This document shows, one piece after another, positions 34,145 to 43,076 of a DNA stretch of 64,000 nt. Each line of letters opens with the position of its first letter. Positions within the stretch are counted from its first letter, which is position 1. The translations under genes were made by a program, and so were the position numbers. A model generated the notes under the pieces. That model ran no database searches, was not told the DNA's origin, and saw only the letters and a program-made list of their open reading frames with translations. Source of the DNA: an uncultured Roseateles sp. (lineage in GTDB: Bacteria; Pseudomonadota; Gammaproteobacteria; Burkholderiales; Burkholderiaceae); the NCBI GenBank assembly GCA_946480605.1, contig CAMLKW010000004.1:1-64000 (forward strand), in the 5' to 3' direction.

Positions 34145-34177
34145 GGGCGGTGATTCTGGACTTGAGAATGCCGACCC

Positions 34178-35068
34178 ATGCAAGCCTTGCTCGACGCCAT
34201 CAAGACGATGGCTTTTCCTGCGGACGCCCAGCGCCTGTTCCACGGTCGCGGCGGTCGCTTCCCCGGTTGCGAGCACCTGGCGCTGGACGCCTTCCCGCCG
34301 GTGCTGCTGCTGACGGCCTTCAAGCCGCTGGACGAGGTCGCGCTGGCTGCTGTCGGCCAGGCGTTGGCGGCGCGTTTCGGCGGCGCGCTGGCCTGGGTCT
34401 ATCAGCGCCGCGGCGAAGGCGCCGAGACGCGGATCATGGCGGGCGCCGTGCCCGAGCCGCACGTCGTCACCGAGGCCGGCACGCGCTACCTCGTGCACCT
34501 GCTGCGCGGCCAGAACCATGGCCTGTTCCTGGACATGGCCGAGGGCCGGCGCTGGGTGCGCGAACACGTCAAGCCCGGCGCCAAGGTGCTGAACCTGTTC
34601 GCCTACAGCTGCGCGTTCTCGGTCGTCGCGCTGCAGGCGGGGGCGGCCGAGGTGGTCAACGTGGACATGGCGTCAGGCGCGCTGGCCACCGGCCGCAGCA
34701 ACCATGAACTCAATGGCGTGAAGGCTGGCGCGAAGTTCCTGGCCCACGACATCTTCAACTCCTGGGGCAAGCTGACCCGCGGCGGGCCCTACGACCTGGT
34801 CGTCTGCGACCCGCCCAGCTTCCAGAAGGGCAGCTTCGTCGCGACCAAGGACTATGCGCGGCTGGTCAGACGCCTGCCGGCGCTGCTGGCGCCGGGCGGC
34901 CAGGCGCTGCTGTGCCTGAATGCGCCGGAGCTGGCCGAGGCCTTCCTGCGCGACGTGGTGGCGGAGCACGCGCCGGAGCTGACTTTTGTCGAGCGGGTCG
35001 CCAACCCGCCGGTGTTCGACGACGTCTCGCCCGACCGCAGCCTCAAGGTGCTGGCCTACCGGCTGTAA
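34178..35068 (+). CDS. Class I SAM-dependent methyltransferase, RlmI-like
   Basis: 296 residues. SAM-binding motif I is VLNLFAYSCAFSVVAL, acidic motif II VNVDMASGAL, and the catalytic motif CDPPSFQKGSF resembles that of RNA m5C methyltransferases of the RlmI/RlmK group. The N-terminal half is shorter than RlmI and has no PUA domain, matching the shorter paralogue group. The target is probably RNA but could be a protein or small molecule. Cytoplasmic. Confidence 0.88.
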   Translation: MQALLDAIKTMAFPADAQRLFHGRGGRFPGCEHLALDAFPPVLLLTAFKPLDEVALAAVGQALAARFGGALAWVYQRRGEGAETRIMAGAVPEPHVVTEAGTRYLVHLLRGQNHGLFLDMAEGRRWVREHVKPGAKVLNLFAYSCAFSVVALQAGAAEVVNVDMASGALATGRSNHELNGVKAGAKFLAHDIFNSWGKLTRGGPYDLVVCDPPSFQKGSFVATKDYARLVRRLPALLAPGGQALLCLNAPELAEAFLRDVVAEHAPELTFVERVANPPVFDDVSPDRSLKVLAYRL

Positions 35069-35099
35069 GAAAGTCCGTGGCGCCGTCACTACCTGCTGC

Positions 35100-35621
35100 A
35101 TGACCTCTGATTCATCGCAGGACGCGCTCTACCGCCAGGCCCTCGCGGCCCACGGCGCCGAGCTGGCGCGCTGCTGCCACGGCTACGAGCGCGACCCGGC
35201 GTTGCGCCAGGAGCTGCAGCAGGAGCTGCACTTGGCGCTGTGGCAAAGCCTGGCGGCGTTCCGCGGCGACTGCTCGCTGCGCACCTGGGCCTACCGGGTG
35301 GCGCACAACGTCGGCGCGCGTCATGTGCAGCAGCATGCCGGCAAGGCGCCCATCCTGGCGCTGGACGAGATCGAGCACCTGCCCGACGACCGCCTGGACC
35401 CTGGCCACACCGAGCGCCGGCTGGACCTGCAGCGCGTGATGGCGCTGGTCCACCGGCTGGCACCGCTGGACCGCGAGCTGATGCTACTCTACCTGGAAGG
35501 TTTGGACGCCGCCAGCATGGCCGACGTCACCGGCCTGTCGGCCCGCAACGTCGCCACCAAGATCCACCGCATCAAGGCGCTGCTGGCCCGCCAGCTTGAC
35601 GCACCGAGGAGCCCCCAATGA
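35100..35621 (+). CDS. RNA polymerase sigma factor, sigma-70 (ECF-like)
   Basis: 173 residues: region 2 with LRQELQQELHLALWQSLAAFRGDCSLRTWAYRVAHN and region 4 with LDRELMLLYLEGLDAASMADVTGLSARNVATKIHRIKALLA. First of three coupled genes (ATGA at 35618 and again at 36181). The following membrane protein has the position of an anti-sigma factor but shows no zinc-binding anti-sigma motif. No region 3, as usual for ECF sigmas. Target promoters are not identifiable here. Confidence 0.93.
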   Translation: MTSDSSQDALYRQALAAHGAELARCCHGYERDPALRQELQQELHLALWQSLAAFRGDCSLRTWAYRVAHNVGARHVQQHAGKAPILALDEIEHLPDDRLDPGHTERRLDLQRVMALVHRLAPLDRELMLLYLEGLDAASMADVTGLSARNVATKIHRIKALLARQLDAPRSPQ

Positions 35622-36184
35622 GCATGGATGACGACGCCCGCCTGCTGTGGCGCGAACAGGCCGTGCCCGCGCTGCAAGCGCTGCCCACCGATGAACTCGC
35701 CGCGCAGTCGCGCCGGCTGCAGCGCACCGTGGGCCGGCGCAACCGCCGCGAGACCATCGCCGCCGCGCTGGTGGTGGTGGTGTTCCTGGCCTACGCGTGG
35801 ATCTTTCCGCACTGGCTGACCAAGCTGGGCGCGCTGCTCACCGTGGCGGGCACTGGCGTCCTGCTGTGGCAGCTGCGCCGCCGTGCCTCGGCCCGGGAGC
35901 AGCCCGAGGCGCTGGCGGCGAAGCTGCTGCAGTTCCACCGCGGCGAGCTGGCCCGTCAACGCGACGCGCTGCGATCCGTCTGGCGCTGGTACGTGGCACC
36001 GCTGATGCCGGGCCTGCTGCTGTTCCTGTGCGGCCGGCAGATCGAGAACGGCCATTGGCAGGCGAGCCCGTTCGTCATCGTGGCGGCCGTGATGGCTGGC
36101 GTGGTGTGGATCAACCGACGTGCGGCGCACCGGCTGCAGCGCGAGATCGATACGCTGGATGAACTGACCCAGGAGACCCCATGA
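35618..36184 (+). CDS. Membrane protein, putative sigma-factor partner
   Basis: 188 residues. A cytoplasmic N-terminal part (residues 1-45, LLWREQAVPALQALPTDELAAQSRRLQ) precedes two closely spaced helices (ETIAAALVVVVFLAYAWIF and LGALLTVAGTGVLLWQL), a basic helix with RHxGE-like spacing, and two more helices. No HxxxCxxC zinc motif typical of anti-sigma factors. The second-gene position and coupling to the sigma gene suggest it restrains or senses for it, but this is inference from context only. Confidence 0.75.
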   Translation: MSMDDDARLLWREQAVPALQALPTDELAAQSRRLQRTVGRRNRRETIAAALVVVVFLAYAWIFPHWLTKLGALLTVAGTGVLLWQLRRRASAREQPEALAAKLLQFHRGELARQRDALRSVWRWYVAPLMPGLLLFLCGRQIENGHWQASPFVIVAAVMAGVVWINRRAAHRLQREIDTLDELTQETP

Positions 36185-37809
36185 AGCGCATCACCCTGGC
36201 CGGCGCCCTGCTGGCCCTGTCCCCGTGGCTGCAGGCCGCGGGCAGCGACGCCGATGTCGAGCGCCTGCTGGCCGCCCGCTTCGACGGCGACCGCACCGGC
36301 GCCTGCGTGCAGGCCGCCGTCATCGAGGCCGGCAAGGTCTGGCGCGCCAGCCGCTGCGCCGGCACGCGCCCCGACGGCGCGCCGGCAGCGGACGCGGCCT
36401 TCGAGATCGGCTCGGTCAGCAAGACGATGGTGGCGGCCCTCGTGGCCCGGCTGGTGGACGCCGGGCGCTGGTCGCTGGACGACCCGGTCGCCCGCCATCT
36501 GCCCGAGGGCACGGTCGTGCCGCGCCAGGGCGAGCGGCAGATCCTCGTGCGCGACCTGCTGACCCACACCAGCGGCCTGCCGCCGCTGCCGGCCGACATG
36601 CAGGGCGGCACGCAGGCCGACCCCTATGCCCGGCTGACCGAGGCCGGCCTGCTCGCATCGCTGGGCAGGACGGTGCTCGCGCGCCCCATCGGCAGCCAGG
36701 CGGCGTACTCCAACTTCGGCATGATGGTGTTGTCGCTGGCCGTGGCGCGCAGCCTGGGCGGCGACCTGGAGGCCGCGCTGCGCGAGCAGCTGTTCCAGCC
36801 ACTGGGCATGAACACCGCTTACATCGCGAGGCCGCTCGGCGCCGCGCCCGCGACCCTGGCTCAGGGCCACCTGCCCGACGGCACGCCGGCGCCGGCCTGG
36901 ACCATCGCCACCAACCTGGCCGGCGTGGGCATGGTCAAGGCCACGCTGGACGACATGGTGGCCTATGCCCGCGCCCAGCTGGGCGACGCCCCGCCAGCGC
37001 TGGCCGCGCCGCTGCGCCGCACCCAGCAGCCGCTGGCGAAGGGCTTCGGCATGAACTGGGGGCTGCGTCGCGTGCAGGGGCGTGACCTGGCGTTTCATGA
37101 AGGTGGCACGGGCGGCTTCTCGTCGCTGGTGGCGTTGGAGCCGGGAGCGCAGCGCGCCGTCGTCGTGCTGGCCGACACCTTGCTGACCGACCTGGGCGGC
37201 CTGGGCGACATCGGCTTCGCGCTGCTGGGCCTGGATGCGCCGCTGCAGCCGCGCCGCGCCGTGGAGGCGCCGGCCGCGCTGCGCCAGGCGCTGGCCGGCG
37301 ACTACGAGCTGGGTTCCCTGCGCGTGAAGATCTGGCAGGCCGACGGCCGGCTGATGGCCCAGGTGCCCGGCCAGTCGGCCTTCGAGCTGCGCTACGACAG
37401 CCGGGGTGATTTCTACCCGCTGGGCATCGCGGCACTGCTGCGCCCCGAACCCCCTGCAGACGGCCAGCCGGTGGCGCGCTTCTTGTGGCAGCAGGGGGGC
37501 GGTGGGGCAAAGGCTTATCGCGTGGGCCTGGTGGAAGCGCCGCCCACCATCGCCAACCCCGCCTGGAAGGCCTGGGCCGGCGAGTTCCAGCTGGCGCCGC
37601 AGTTCAGCCTGAAGGTGTTCGAACGTGACGGCCGGCTGATGGTGCAGGGCAGCGGCCAGCCGGCCATCGCGGCCGAGGTGACGGGCACCGACCGCATCGA
37701 GATCAAGGCGGTCGGCGCCGTCGTCGAGTTCGAGCGCGATGCCGACAAGCGTGTCGTCGCGGCCGTGCTGCTGCAGGGCGGGCAGAGGCTGCGCGGCACG
37801 CGGAAGTAG
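36181..37809 (+). CDS. Serine hydrolase, class C beta-lactamase/penicillin-binding-protein-like, with C-terminal extension
   Basis: 542 residues, secreted (signal peptide MKRITLAGALLALSPWLQAA). Active-site motifs of the serine beta-lactamase fold are all present: Ser78-x-x-Lys81 in GSVSK, Tyr176-Ser-Asn178 in AYSNFG, and HEGGTGG at 306-312 in place of KTG. The HxG form and the length favour an esterase or D-amino-acid peptidase over a true antibiotic-degrading enzyme. Residues 355-542 form two similar beta-rich repeats (LAGDYELGSLRVKIWQADGR; WAGEFQLAPQFSLKVFERDG). Third gene of the sigma operon. Confidence 0.88.
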   Translation: MKRITLAGALLALSPWLQAAGSDADVERLLAARFDGDRTGACVQAAVIEAGKVWRASRCAGTRPDGAPAADAAFEIGSVSKTMVAALVARLVDAGRWSLDDPVARHLPEGTVVPRQGERQILVRDLLTHTSGLPPLPADMQGGTQADPYARLTEAGLLASLGRTVLARPIGSQAAYSNFGMMVLSLAVARSLGGDLEAALREQLFQPLGMNTAYIARPLGAAPATLAQGHLPDGTPAPAWTIATNLAGVGMVKATLDDMVAYARAQLGDAPPALAAPLRRTQQPLAKGFGMNWGLRRVQGRDLAFHEGGTGGFSSLVALEPGAQRAVVVLADTLLTDLGGLGDIGFALLGLDAPLQPRRAVEAPAALRQALAGDYELGSLRVKIWQADGRLMAQVPGQSAFELRYDSRGDFYPLGIAALLRPEPPADGQPVARFLWQQGGGGAKAYRVGLVEAPPTIANPAWKAWAGEFQLAPQFSLKVFERDGRLMVQGSGQPAIAAEVTGTDRIEIKAVGAVVEFERDADKRVVAAVLLQGGQRLRGTRK

Positions 37810-37860
37810 GCGCAGTCCGCGTAAGCTGCGGCACCGACCCAGCCGACTGCAGGAGCCCGC

Positions 37861-38091
37861 ATGAACTTCATTGCCCGAGCCGCCCTTGCCATCAGCGCCA
37901 GTGCGCTGGCGGGTGTCGCCGTAGCTGCCAGCGACCCGCCGAAACCGGTGCCAGCGGCCGAGCCGTTATCGAAACCCGGCGCCAAGTCGGTGTCCACGGA
38001 TCGACTGGAGCGCGACGTCGTCGAGCGCGAGACCCAGCGGCGCAGCAATTCGACAGCGAAAACGCCGATGATGCCCGCCGAGCGGGGCTGA
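37861..38091 (+). CDS. Small secreted protein of unknown function
   Basis: 76 residues: signal peptide MNFIARAALAISASALAGVAVAA, then a Pro/Lys-rich, polar mature part (SDPPKPVPAAEPLSKPGAKS, later RLERDVVERETQRR). AGGAGC precedes the ATG. No Cys, no domain recognised. Probably intrinsically disordered in the periplasm. About 50 bp downstream of the serine hydrolase, so perhaps part of the same transcript. Confidence 0.68.
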   Translation: MNFIARAALAISASALAGVAVAASDPPKPVPAAEPLSKPGAKSVSTDRLERDVVERETQRRSNSTAKTPMMPAERG

Positions 38092-38173
38092 GTGCGGGTG
38101 CCGTTGGCGCAATTCTTCTATACCGCCGCGCCGCCGTTGACGATGCTGACGGCCACTTCAGCAAGGAGTGGCG

Positions 38174-38626
38174 ATGGAACTTCGGATCAACGGCCGGCCG
38201 CATGCCGTGGCGCCGGATTGGCAGGACGAGCGGCTGCTGCATGTGCTGCGCGAGCACCTGGGCCTGGTGGGCGCCAAGTTCGGCTGCGGCATGGGCTTGT
38301 GCGGCGCATGCACGGTGCTGCTGGACGGCGCTGCCGCGCGCAGCTGCGTGCTGCCGGTCGCCGCGGCGGTCGGGCATGAGCTGACCACCGTCGAAGGTCT
38401 GGCGGCGGCCGACGGCACATGGCACCCGCTGCAGCAGGCCTGGCTGGACGAGCAGGTGCCGCAATGCGGCTACTGCCAGGCCGGCCAGTTGATGAGCGCC
38501 GCGGCGTTGCTGCGGCAGAACCCGACGCCTGGTGCTGAAGCCTGCGCGGCGGCGATGAACGGCAATCTGTGCCGCTGCGGCACGCAGCAGCGCATTCGCG
38601 GCGTGCTGATCAAGGTGGCGACATGA
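38174..38626 (+). CDS. (2Fe-2S) subunit of a xanthine-dehydrogenase-family molybdenum hydroxylase
   Basis: 150 residues, small electron-transfer subunit of the IorA type. The plant-ferredoxin-like cluster has [11 protein letters not shown] with a later C, and the second helical cluster domain has CGYCQAGQ and NLCRCG. AAGGAG lies 5 bp before the ATG at 38174; an in-frame GTG at 38168 overlaps that site and is rejected. It overlaps the large subunit gene by ATGA. Works with it to hydroxylate a heterocycle or oxidise an aldehyde. Confidence 0.94.
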   Translation: MELRINGRPHAVAPDWQDERLLHVLREHLGLVGAKFGCGMGLCGACTVLLDGAAARSCVLPVAAAVGHELTTVEGLAAADGTWHPLQQAWLDEQVPQCGYCQAGQLMSAAALLRQNPTPGAEACAAAMNGNLCRCGTQQRIRGVLIKVAT

Positions 38627-40707
38627 GCGCCGCGCCGGGCCGCAGGCCGAAGGGTGTACCAGTGACCGCCGTGTTGACCCGCCGCGGCGTGCTGGCCGGC
38701 ATGACGGTTGCACTGTTCAGCGGCTGTGCGCTGCCCGTCATCCCCAAGCGCCCCGCGCCCAGCCTGGACGACGCGCTGGGCTGGATACGCCACGACGGCG
38801 CCGGCCGCTACACGCTGTGGCTGCCTCGCGTGGAGATGGGCCAGGGCATCCTGACCGGGCTCAAGCAGATCGCCTGCGCCGAACTGGGCGTGGGCTGGGA
38901 TGCGGTGACGGCCAAGCTGCCCGGCACGCGAGACATCGGCCGCGTGAAGGCGACGGTGGGCAGCGACAGCATCAAGGACTACGCGCTGCCGCTGGCGCAG
39001 GGTTGCGCGCTGCTGCGCGAGGCCGTCGCGCGGGGCGGATTTGCGTCCCCGGGCGACCCGCCGCCCGCGCTGCGCTGGCCCACCGCCGACCGGCCCGACC
39101 TGCGGCGCCCGCCGCTGGCGCAGGGCGAGGCCATCGTCGTCGGCCGGCCACTGTTCGTGGCCGACGTGCGCCGCCCCGGCATGGTGTTCGGCCGCGTGCT
39201 GTATGCGCCGCTGTCGCCGGAGTTCGCGTCGTCGCCGCGCGCCTTCGACGAGGCCGCCGCGCGGGCGCAGCCGGGCTTCGTCGCACTGGTGCGTGACGAG
39301 CGCTTCGAGCAGGGTCAGGCGCGCGGCCTCGGCATCGTTGCGGCCACGCCCGGCGCGCTGGATCGCATCGAGCGGGCGCTGGCCGTGCAGTGGCAGACGG
39401 AGGCGCCGGGCAGTGGCTGGCGCGAGCTGCTGGACATCGATGCCCGGCTGGCCGACGGCGACCGCCTCACCCATGCCGTGCACGACGACGACGTGCCGCG
39501 CCACGGCGCGTGGGACCTGGACCTGCGCTTCGACATCCCGCCCGCCGCGCACGCAGCCATGGAGCCGCGCGCGGCCGTGGCCGAGTTCGACCCGCAAGGC
39601 CGGCTGCAGCTGTGGGTGGGCAGCCAGGACGTGTTCTACCAGCGCGACGTGGTGGCGAAGCGCCTGGGCCTGGACGAAGACCAGATCACCGTGCACGGCC
39701 ACCGTGTGGGCGGCGCCTTTGGCGGCAAGACGATCTGCACGGTGGAGCTGGAAGCGGCCATGCTGGCGAAGTCCGTGCGGCGTCCGGTGAAGGTGCAGTG
39801 GACGCGGGCGCAGGAGTTCGCCCAGGGCTTCCACCGCGCACCGTCCAGTCATCGCGTCAGGGTGCGGCTGAAGGACGGGCGGCTGCAGCACTGGTGGCAT
39901 GGCTTCGTCAGCGCGCACATCCTGTTCACCAACGCGGCCATGCCGCCGTGGATGCAGGCGGCCAGCCGCTTCATCGGCGACGCGGGCGTGGCGCGTGGCG
40001 CCAAGCTGCCCTACCGGGCCACCGCGCGCGAGACGCGTTTTGCGCTGCAGCGCCTGCCGGTGCTGGCCGGGCCCTGGCGCGGCCTGGGCGCGGGGCCCAA
40101 CCATTTCGTCACCGAGTCCGTCATCGACGAGTGCGCCCGGCGCGTGGGGCAGGACCCACTGGCCTTCCGCCTCGCCCACGTCGAGGATGCGCGGCTCGCG
40201 CGGGTGCTGGCGCGCGTGGCGCAGATGGCGGATTGGGGCCAGCCTCCGGCGGGCGAGCGTGTCGGCCGCGGCCTGGCCTGCGGCATCTACAAGGACATGA
40301 GCTACGCGGCCGTGGTGGCCGACGTGGCCGTGGGCGCCGACGGCAGCGCCCGCGTGCTGCGGCTGTGGTGCGCGCATGACTGCGGCCGCGTCATCAATGC
40401 CAGCCAGGTGAGGGCGCAGTGCGAGGGCAACCTCGTCTGGTGCTTGGGGCTGGTGCTCGTGGAACAGCTGGAGCTGGAGGCGGGGCAGGTGGCGGCCAGC
40501 GGCTTCGCCGACTCGCCCATCCCGCGCTGGCGCGATGTGCCGGCGATGCACATCGAGCTGGTCGACGAGGGCGACGCGCCCACCGGCGCCGGCGAGACGG
40601 CCATGGTGGCCGGCGGCGCGGCCATCGCCAATGCGCTGCGCGCCGCGACGGGCGTGCGGCTGACCTCGCTGCCGTGGCGGGCGCAGCTGGCCACAATGCC
40701 CCGGTGA
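38623..40707 (+). CDS. Molybdopterin-binding subunit of a xanthine-dehydrogenase-family hydroxylase (IorB-like)
   Basis: 694 residues, catalytic subunit. The N-terminus has twin arginines and a lipobox-like Cys ([17 protein letters not shown]), so it may be Tat-exported and membrane-anchored. Molybdopterin domain marks: [40 protein letters not shown], and near the end [26 protein letters not shown] with the catalytic Glu in GAGE. The two-subunit type lacks an FAD subunit and passes electrons to a cytochrome. No cytochrome or maturation gene is adjacent. Substrate unknown. The AraC-type regulator gene starts within its stop codon (GTGA). Confidence 0.9.
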   Translation: MSAAPGRRPKGVPVTAVLTRRGVLAGMTVALFSGCALPVIPKRPAPSLDDALGWIRHDGAGRYTLWLPRVEMGQGILTGLKQIACAELGVGWDAVTAKLPGTRDIGRVKATVGSDSIKDYALPLAQGCALLREAVARGGFASPGDPPPALRWPTADRPDLRRPPLAQGEAIVVGRPLFVADVRRPGMVFGRVLYAPLSPEFASSPRAFDEAAARAQPGFVALVRDERFEQGQARGLGIVAATPGALDRIERALAVQWQTEAPGSGWRELLDIDARLADGDRLTHAVHDDDVPRHGAWDLDLRFDIPPAAHAAMEPRAAVAEFDPQGRLQLWVGSQDVFYQRDVVAKRLGLDEDQITVHGHRVGGAFGGKTICTVELEAAMLAKSVRRPVKVQWTRAQEFAQGFHRAPSSHRVRVRLKDGRLQHWWHGFVSAHILFTNAAMPPWMQAASRFIGDAGVARGAKLPYRATARETRFALQRLPVLAGPWRGLGAGPNHFVTESVIDECARRVGQDPLAFRLAHVEDARLARVLARVAQMADWGQPPAGERVGRGLACGIYKDMSYAAVVADVAVGADGSARVLRLWCAHDCGRVINASQVRAQCEGNLVWCLGLVLVEQLELEAGQVAASGFADSPIPRWRDVPAMHIELVDEGDAPTGAGETAMVAGGAAIANALRAATGVRLTSLPWRAQLATMPR

Positions 40708-41624
40708 GTGCCACCTCAGCCCCGGCCGACTTCGCCAGCGCCGCGATGCTGCGCGTGCTCGCCCAGGGGCTGCGCGAACTGGGGCTGCAGGCACCGGCCA
40801 CGCCGGACGGGGCGACCGTGGGCCTGGACGCCAAGCGGGCGATGCTGCAGCACGCCGTCCGGCAGGGCGGCATGCGTTGCCTGGCACTGCTGGGCCGCGG
40901 CCTGCACCGCTTCACGCACGAGCCCTCGCACCGCGCGCTGGCCAGTGCCCGTGACGCGCGCGACCTGTTCGAGCGCTGGGGCCGGCTGGAGCGCTACATC
41001 CACTCGCGCCACCGCGTGCAGCTCGTCGAGGTGAACGAGGGCGAGGCCCGGCTGCGCCATGTGTCGCTGCGGTCGCAGGCGCCGCCGCATGCGGCCGAGG
41101 ACCTCGTCGTGCTGGGCGTGCTGGTGGCCTTCCTGGAGGCCTGCGGGCACCGGGGCGTGCAGGCCTGGGCCGGCGGCGTGCCGGTCTATCCGGCCTGCGA
41201 CCGCGAGCCGGCCGACGACACCTCGGGCTGGCGCATCACCTGGGCCGCGCATGTGCCGCCAACCCCGGTGGCGGCCCTTGGCGACCTCGCCCCCGACGAG
41301 GCCTGGGCCGCCGACGTGAAGGCCTTGTTCAACGGCCTGGCGCAGCGCCTGACCGCGGCGCCCGCGATGGACGAGCTGGCGCGCCAGCTGGGCCGCCCGC
41401 GGCGCAGCCTGCAGCGCGAACTGCAGCGGCAGGGCACAGGCTACCGGCCGCTGCTGGCCGAGGCGCGCTACCGCACGGCCGGCTGGTGGCTGCTGCAGAC
41501 CGAGGCGCCGCTCGCCGAGATCGGCTTCTTGTGCGGGCATGCGGACCAGTCGCACTTCACGCGCGAGTTCCGCCGCCGCAGCGGCATGACGCCGGCGGAC
41601 TACCGGCGCCACTTTGCTGGCTAG
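40704..41624 (+). CDS. AraC-family transcriptional regulator
   Basis: 306 residues: N-terminal 190 residues of the arabinose-binding/OruR-like type without cupin signature (HAVRQGGMRCLALLGRGLHRF), then two helix-turn-helix motifs at the C-terminus (MDELARQLGRPRRSLQREL; APLAEIGFLCGHADQSHFTREFRRRSGMTPADYRR). GTG start overlaps the hydroxylase stop, so it is translated with the molybdenum enzyme and may autoregulate the operon. Ends 4 bp into the convergent kinase gene. Confidence 0.91.
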   Translation: MSATSAPADFASAAMLRVLAQGLRELGLQAPATPDGATVGLDAKRAMLQHAVRQGGMRCLALLGRGLHRFTHEPSHRALASARDARDLFERWGRLERYIHSRHRVQLVEVNEGEARLRHVSLRSQAPPHAAEDLVVLGVLVAFLEACGHRGVQAWAGGVPVYPACDREPADDTSGWRITWAAHVPPTPVAALGDLAPDEAWAADVKALFNGLAQRLTAAPAMDELARQLGRPRRSLQRELQRQGTGYRPLLAEARYRTAGWWLLQTEAPLAEIGFLCGHADQSHFTREFRRRSGMTPADYRRHFAG

Positions 41625-43069
41625 CCCAGCTTGCCGAGGTCAGCCAGCAGCTTCTCGCGCGCCCTGGGGTCGGGCACCGACTCGGCCAGCCGGTTGAAGA
41701 ACACCGCGCGGCTGTCCGTGCCGCTGGCGGCGCGCTTGACCAGCACCTTGGCGATGGGGCCCACATGCTGGGCCAGCAGGGCCTGGGCCTTGTCCATGAC
41801 GGCGTCGTTCAGCGGGCCGCCCAGCATGGTGCCGCCGGAAGCGGTCGAGCCGCGCGGGCCGGTGGGCGTGCCGGCGCTGCCGCCACTGGTGCGCGGGCTG
41901 GTGCCACCGGTGACCAGGCTGGCCTGGCCCAGGAAGGCGTCGCGGGCGCGGGCGTCGGGCACCTGCTCGGCCAGCCTGCTGTAAAGCTCGTTGAGGTCGG
42001 TGCACTCGCGCGCGGCGCGGCGCACCAGCACGCTGGCCAGCGGGCCCACGTGCCGGGCCAGCGTCATCTCGACCTGGTTGAGCTGGGCCTTGTCCCAGTG
42101 CGACGGCGGCGGCGCGCCACTGCCGCTGGACGCACTGGCCAGGGAGGGCGGCGCCAGCGTGGGCGTCAGCGGCGAGCGCGCCGGCCGCGGTGGCGCCATC
42201 AGCACCGTCTGCTCCCAGGCGGACTCGTCCACGCGCTGGCCGATGGCGCTGGTCAGCGCCTGCTTGAACTCGTAGGTGGTCGCGAAGCGGTCGGCCGGCC
42301 GCTTGGCCAGCGCGCGGGCGATGACGGCGTCGAACCAGCCGGGCCGCGCGGCGCCTTCGACGACCGAGGGCGGCTCGGGCATGTCGTTGACGACCTTGTA
42401 CATCAGCGCCTCGGTCGTGCCCGCGAAGGGCGCGCGGCCGGTCAGCAGCTGGTACAGCACGACGCCGGCGCCGTAGATGTCCACGCGCCGGTCCATGGGC
42501 TTGCCCAGGAACTGCTCGGGCGCCATGTGGCTGGGCGTGCCCACCATGTAGTGGGTCTGCGTGAGGTGCTGGGTCTCGATGCGGGCGATGCCGAAGTCGG
42601 CCACCTTGAGGCGGCCGCCGCCGGTCATGATGATGTTGGCCGGCTTGACGTCGCGGTGCCAGACGCCCTTGTCGTGCGCATGGCCCAGCGCGTCCAGCAA
42701 CTGGCTCATGATGCCGACGATGTCGGTGTCGGTGAAGCGCACCTTGGCCGTCAGGTAGCTGGCCAGCGAGCGGCCCTCGACGAACTCCATCGCGATGTAG
42801 GCGACGTGCTGGTCGCGGCCGAAGTCGTAGACGGCCACGATGCCCGGGTGCGCCAGGCGCCCGGCGGCCTGAGCCTCGTTGCGAAAGCGCGAGGCGGCGG
42901 CGCCGGGGCTGTCGTCGTCGGTGTCCAGCTGGGTGCGTATGGTCTTCAGCGCGACCGTGCGCTGGATGTCGGGGTCGAAGCCCTTGTAGACGACGCCCAT
43001 CGCGCCTTCACCGAGGACTTCGGTGATGCGGTACTTGCCGAGCTGTTGCGGATGTCGAGCGTCGCTCAT
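41621..43069 (-). CDS. Soluble Ser/Thr protein kinase with duplicated C-terminal domain
   Basis: 482 residues, no membrane segment. Eukaryotic-type kinase domain 13-272 with glycine loop GEGAMG, Lys42, catalytic HRDVKPANI (Asp140), DFG at 158-160 and APEQ; all catalytic residues present. A Ser/Pro-rich linker leads to two copies of a 45-residue module: 336-382 (LARHVGPLASVLVRRAA, then SRLAEQVPDARARDAFL) and 430-477 (LLAQHVGPIAKVLVKRAA, then NRLAESVPDPRAREKLL). The module resembles one seen at the ends of bacterial kinases and regulators, function unknown. Downstream of, and probably cotranscribed with, a heme-c sensor gene. Confidence 0.93.
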   Translation of the reverse strand: MSDARHPQQLGKYRITEVLGEGAMGVVYKGFDPDIQRTVALKTIRTQLDTDDDSPGAAASRFRNEAQAAGRLAHPGIVAVYDFGRDQHVAYIAMEFVEGRSLASYLTAKVRFTDTDIVGIMSQLLDALGHAHDKGVWHRDVKPANIIMTGGGRLKVADFGIARIETQHLTQTHYMVGTPSHMAPEQFLGKPMDRRVDIYGAGVVLYQLLTGRAPFAGTTEALMYKVVNDMPEPPSVVEGAARPGWFDAVIARALAKRPADRFATTYEFKQALTSAIGQRVDESAWEQTVLMAPPRPARSPLTPTLAPPSLASASSGSGAPPPSHWDKAQLNQVEMTLARHVGPLASVLVRRAARECTDLNELYSRLAEQVPDARARDAFLGQASLVTGGTSPRTSGGSAGTPTGPRGSTASGGTMLGGPLNDAVMDKAQALLAQHVGPIAKVLVKRAASGTDSRAVFFNRLAESVPDPRAREKLLADLGKLG

Positions 43070-43076
43070 CGGGGGC

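Noticed and set aside
36181..37809. Antibiotic resistance AmpC beta-lactamase
   Set aside because: HEGG replaces KTG and there is a long C-terminal extension; a peptidase/esterase of the same fold is more likely.
42000..42200. Mobile element or phage insertion near the Ser/Thr kinase
   Set aside because: The low-complexity stretch is the in-frame linker between kinase domain and C-terminal repeats, with no integrase or repeats at its edges.
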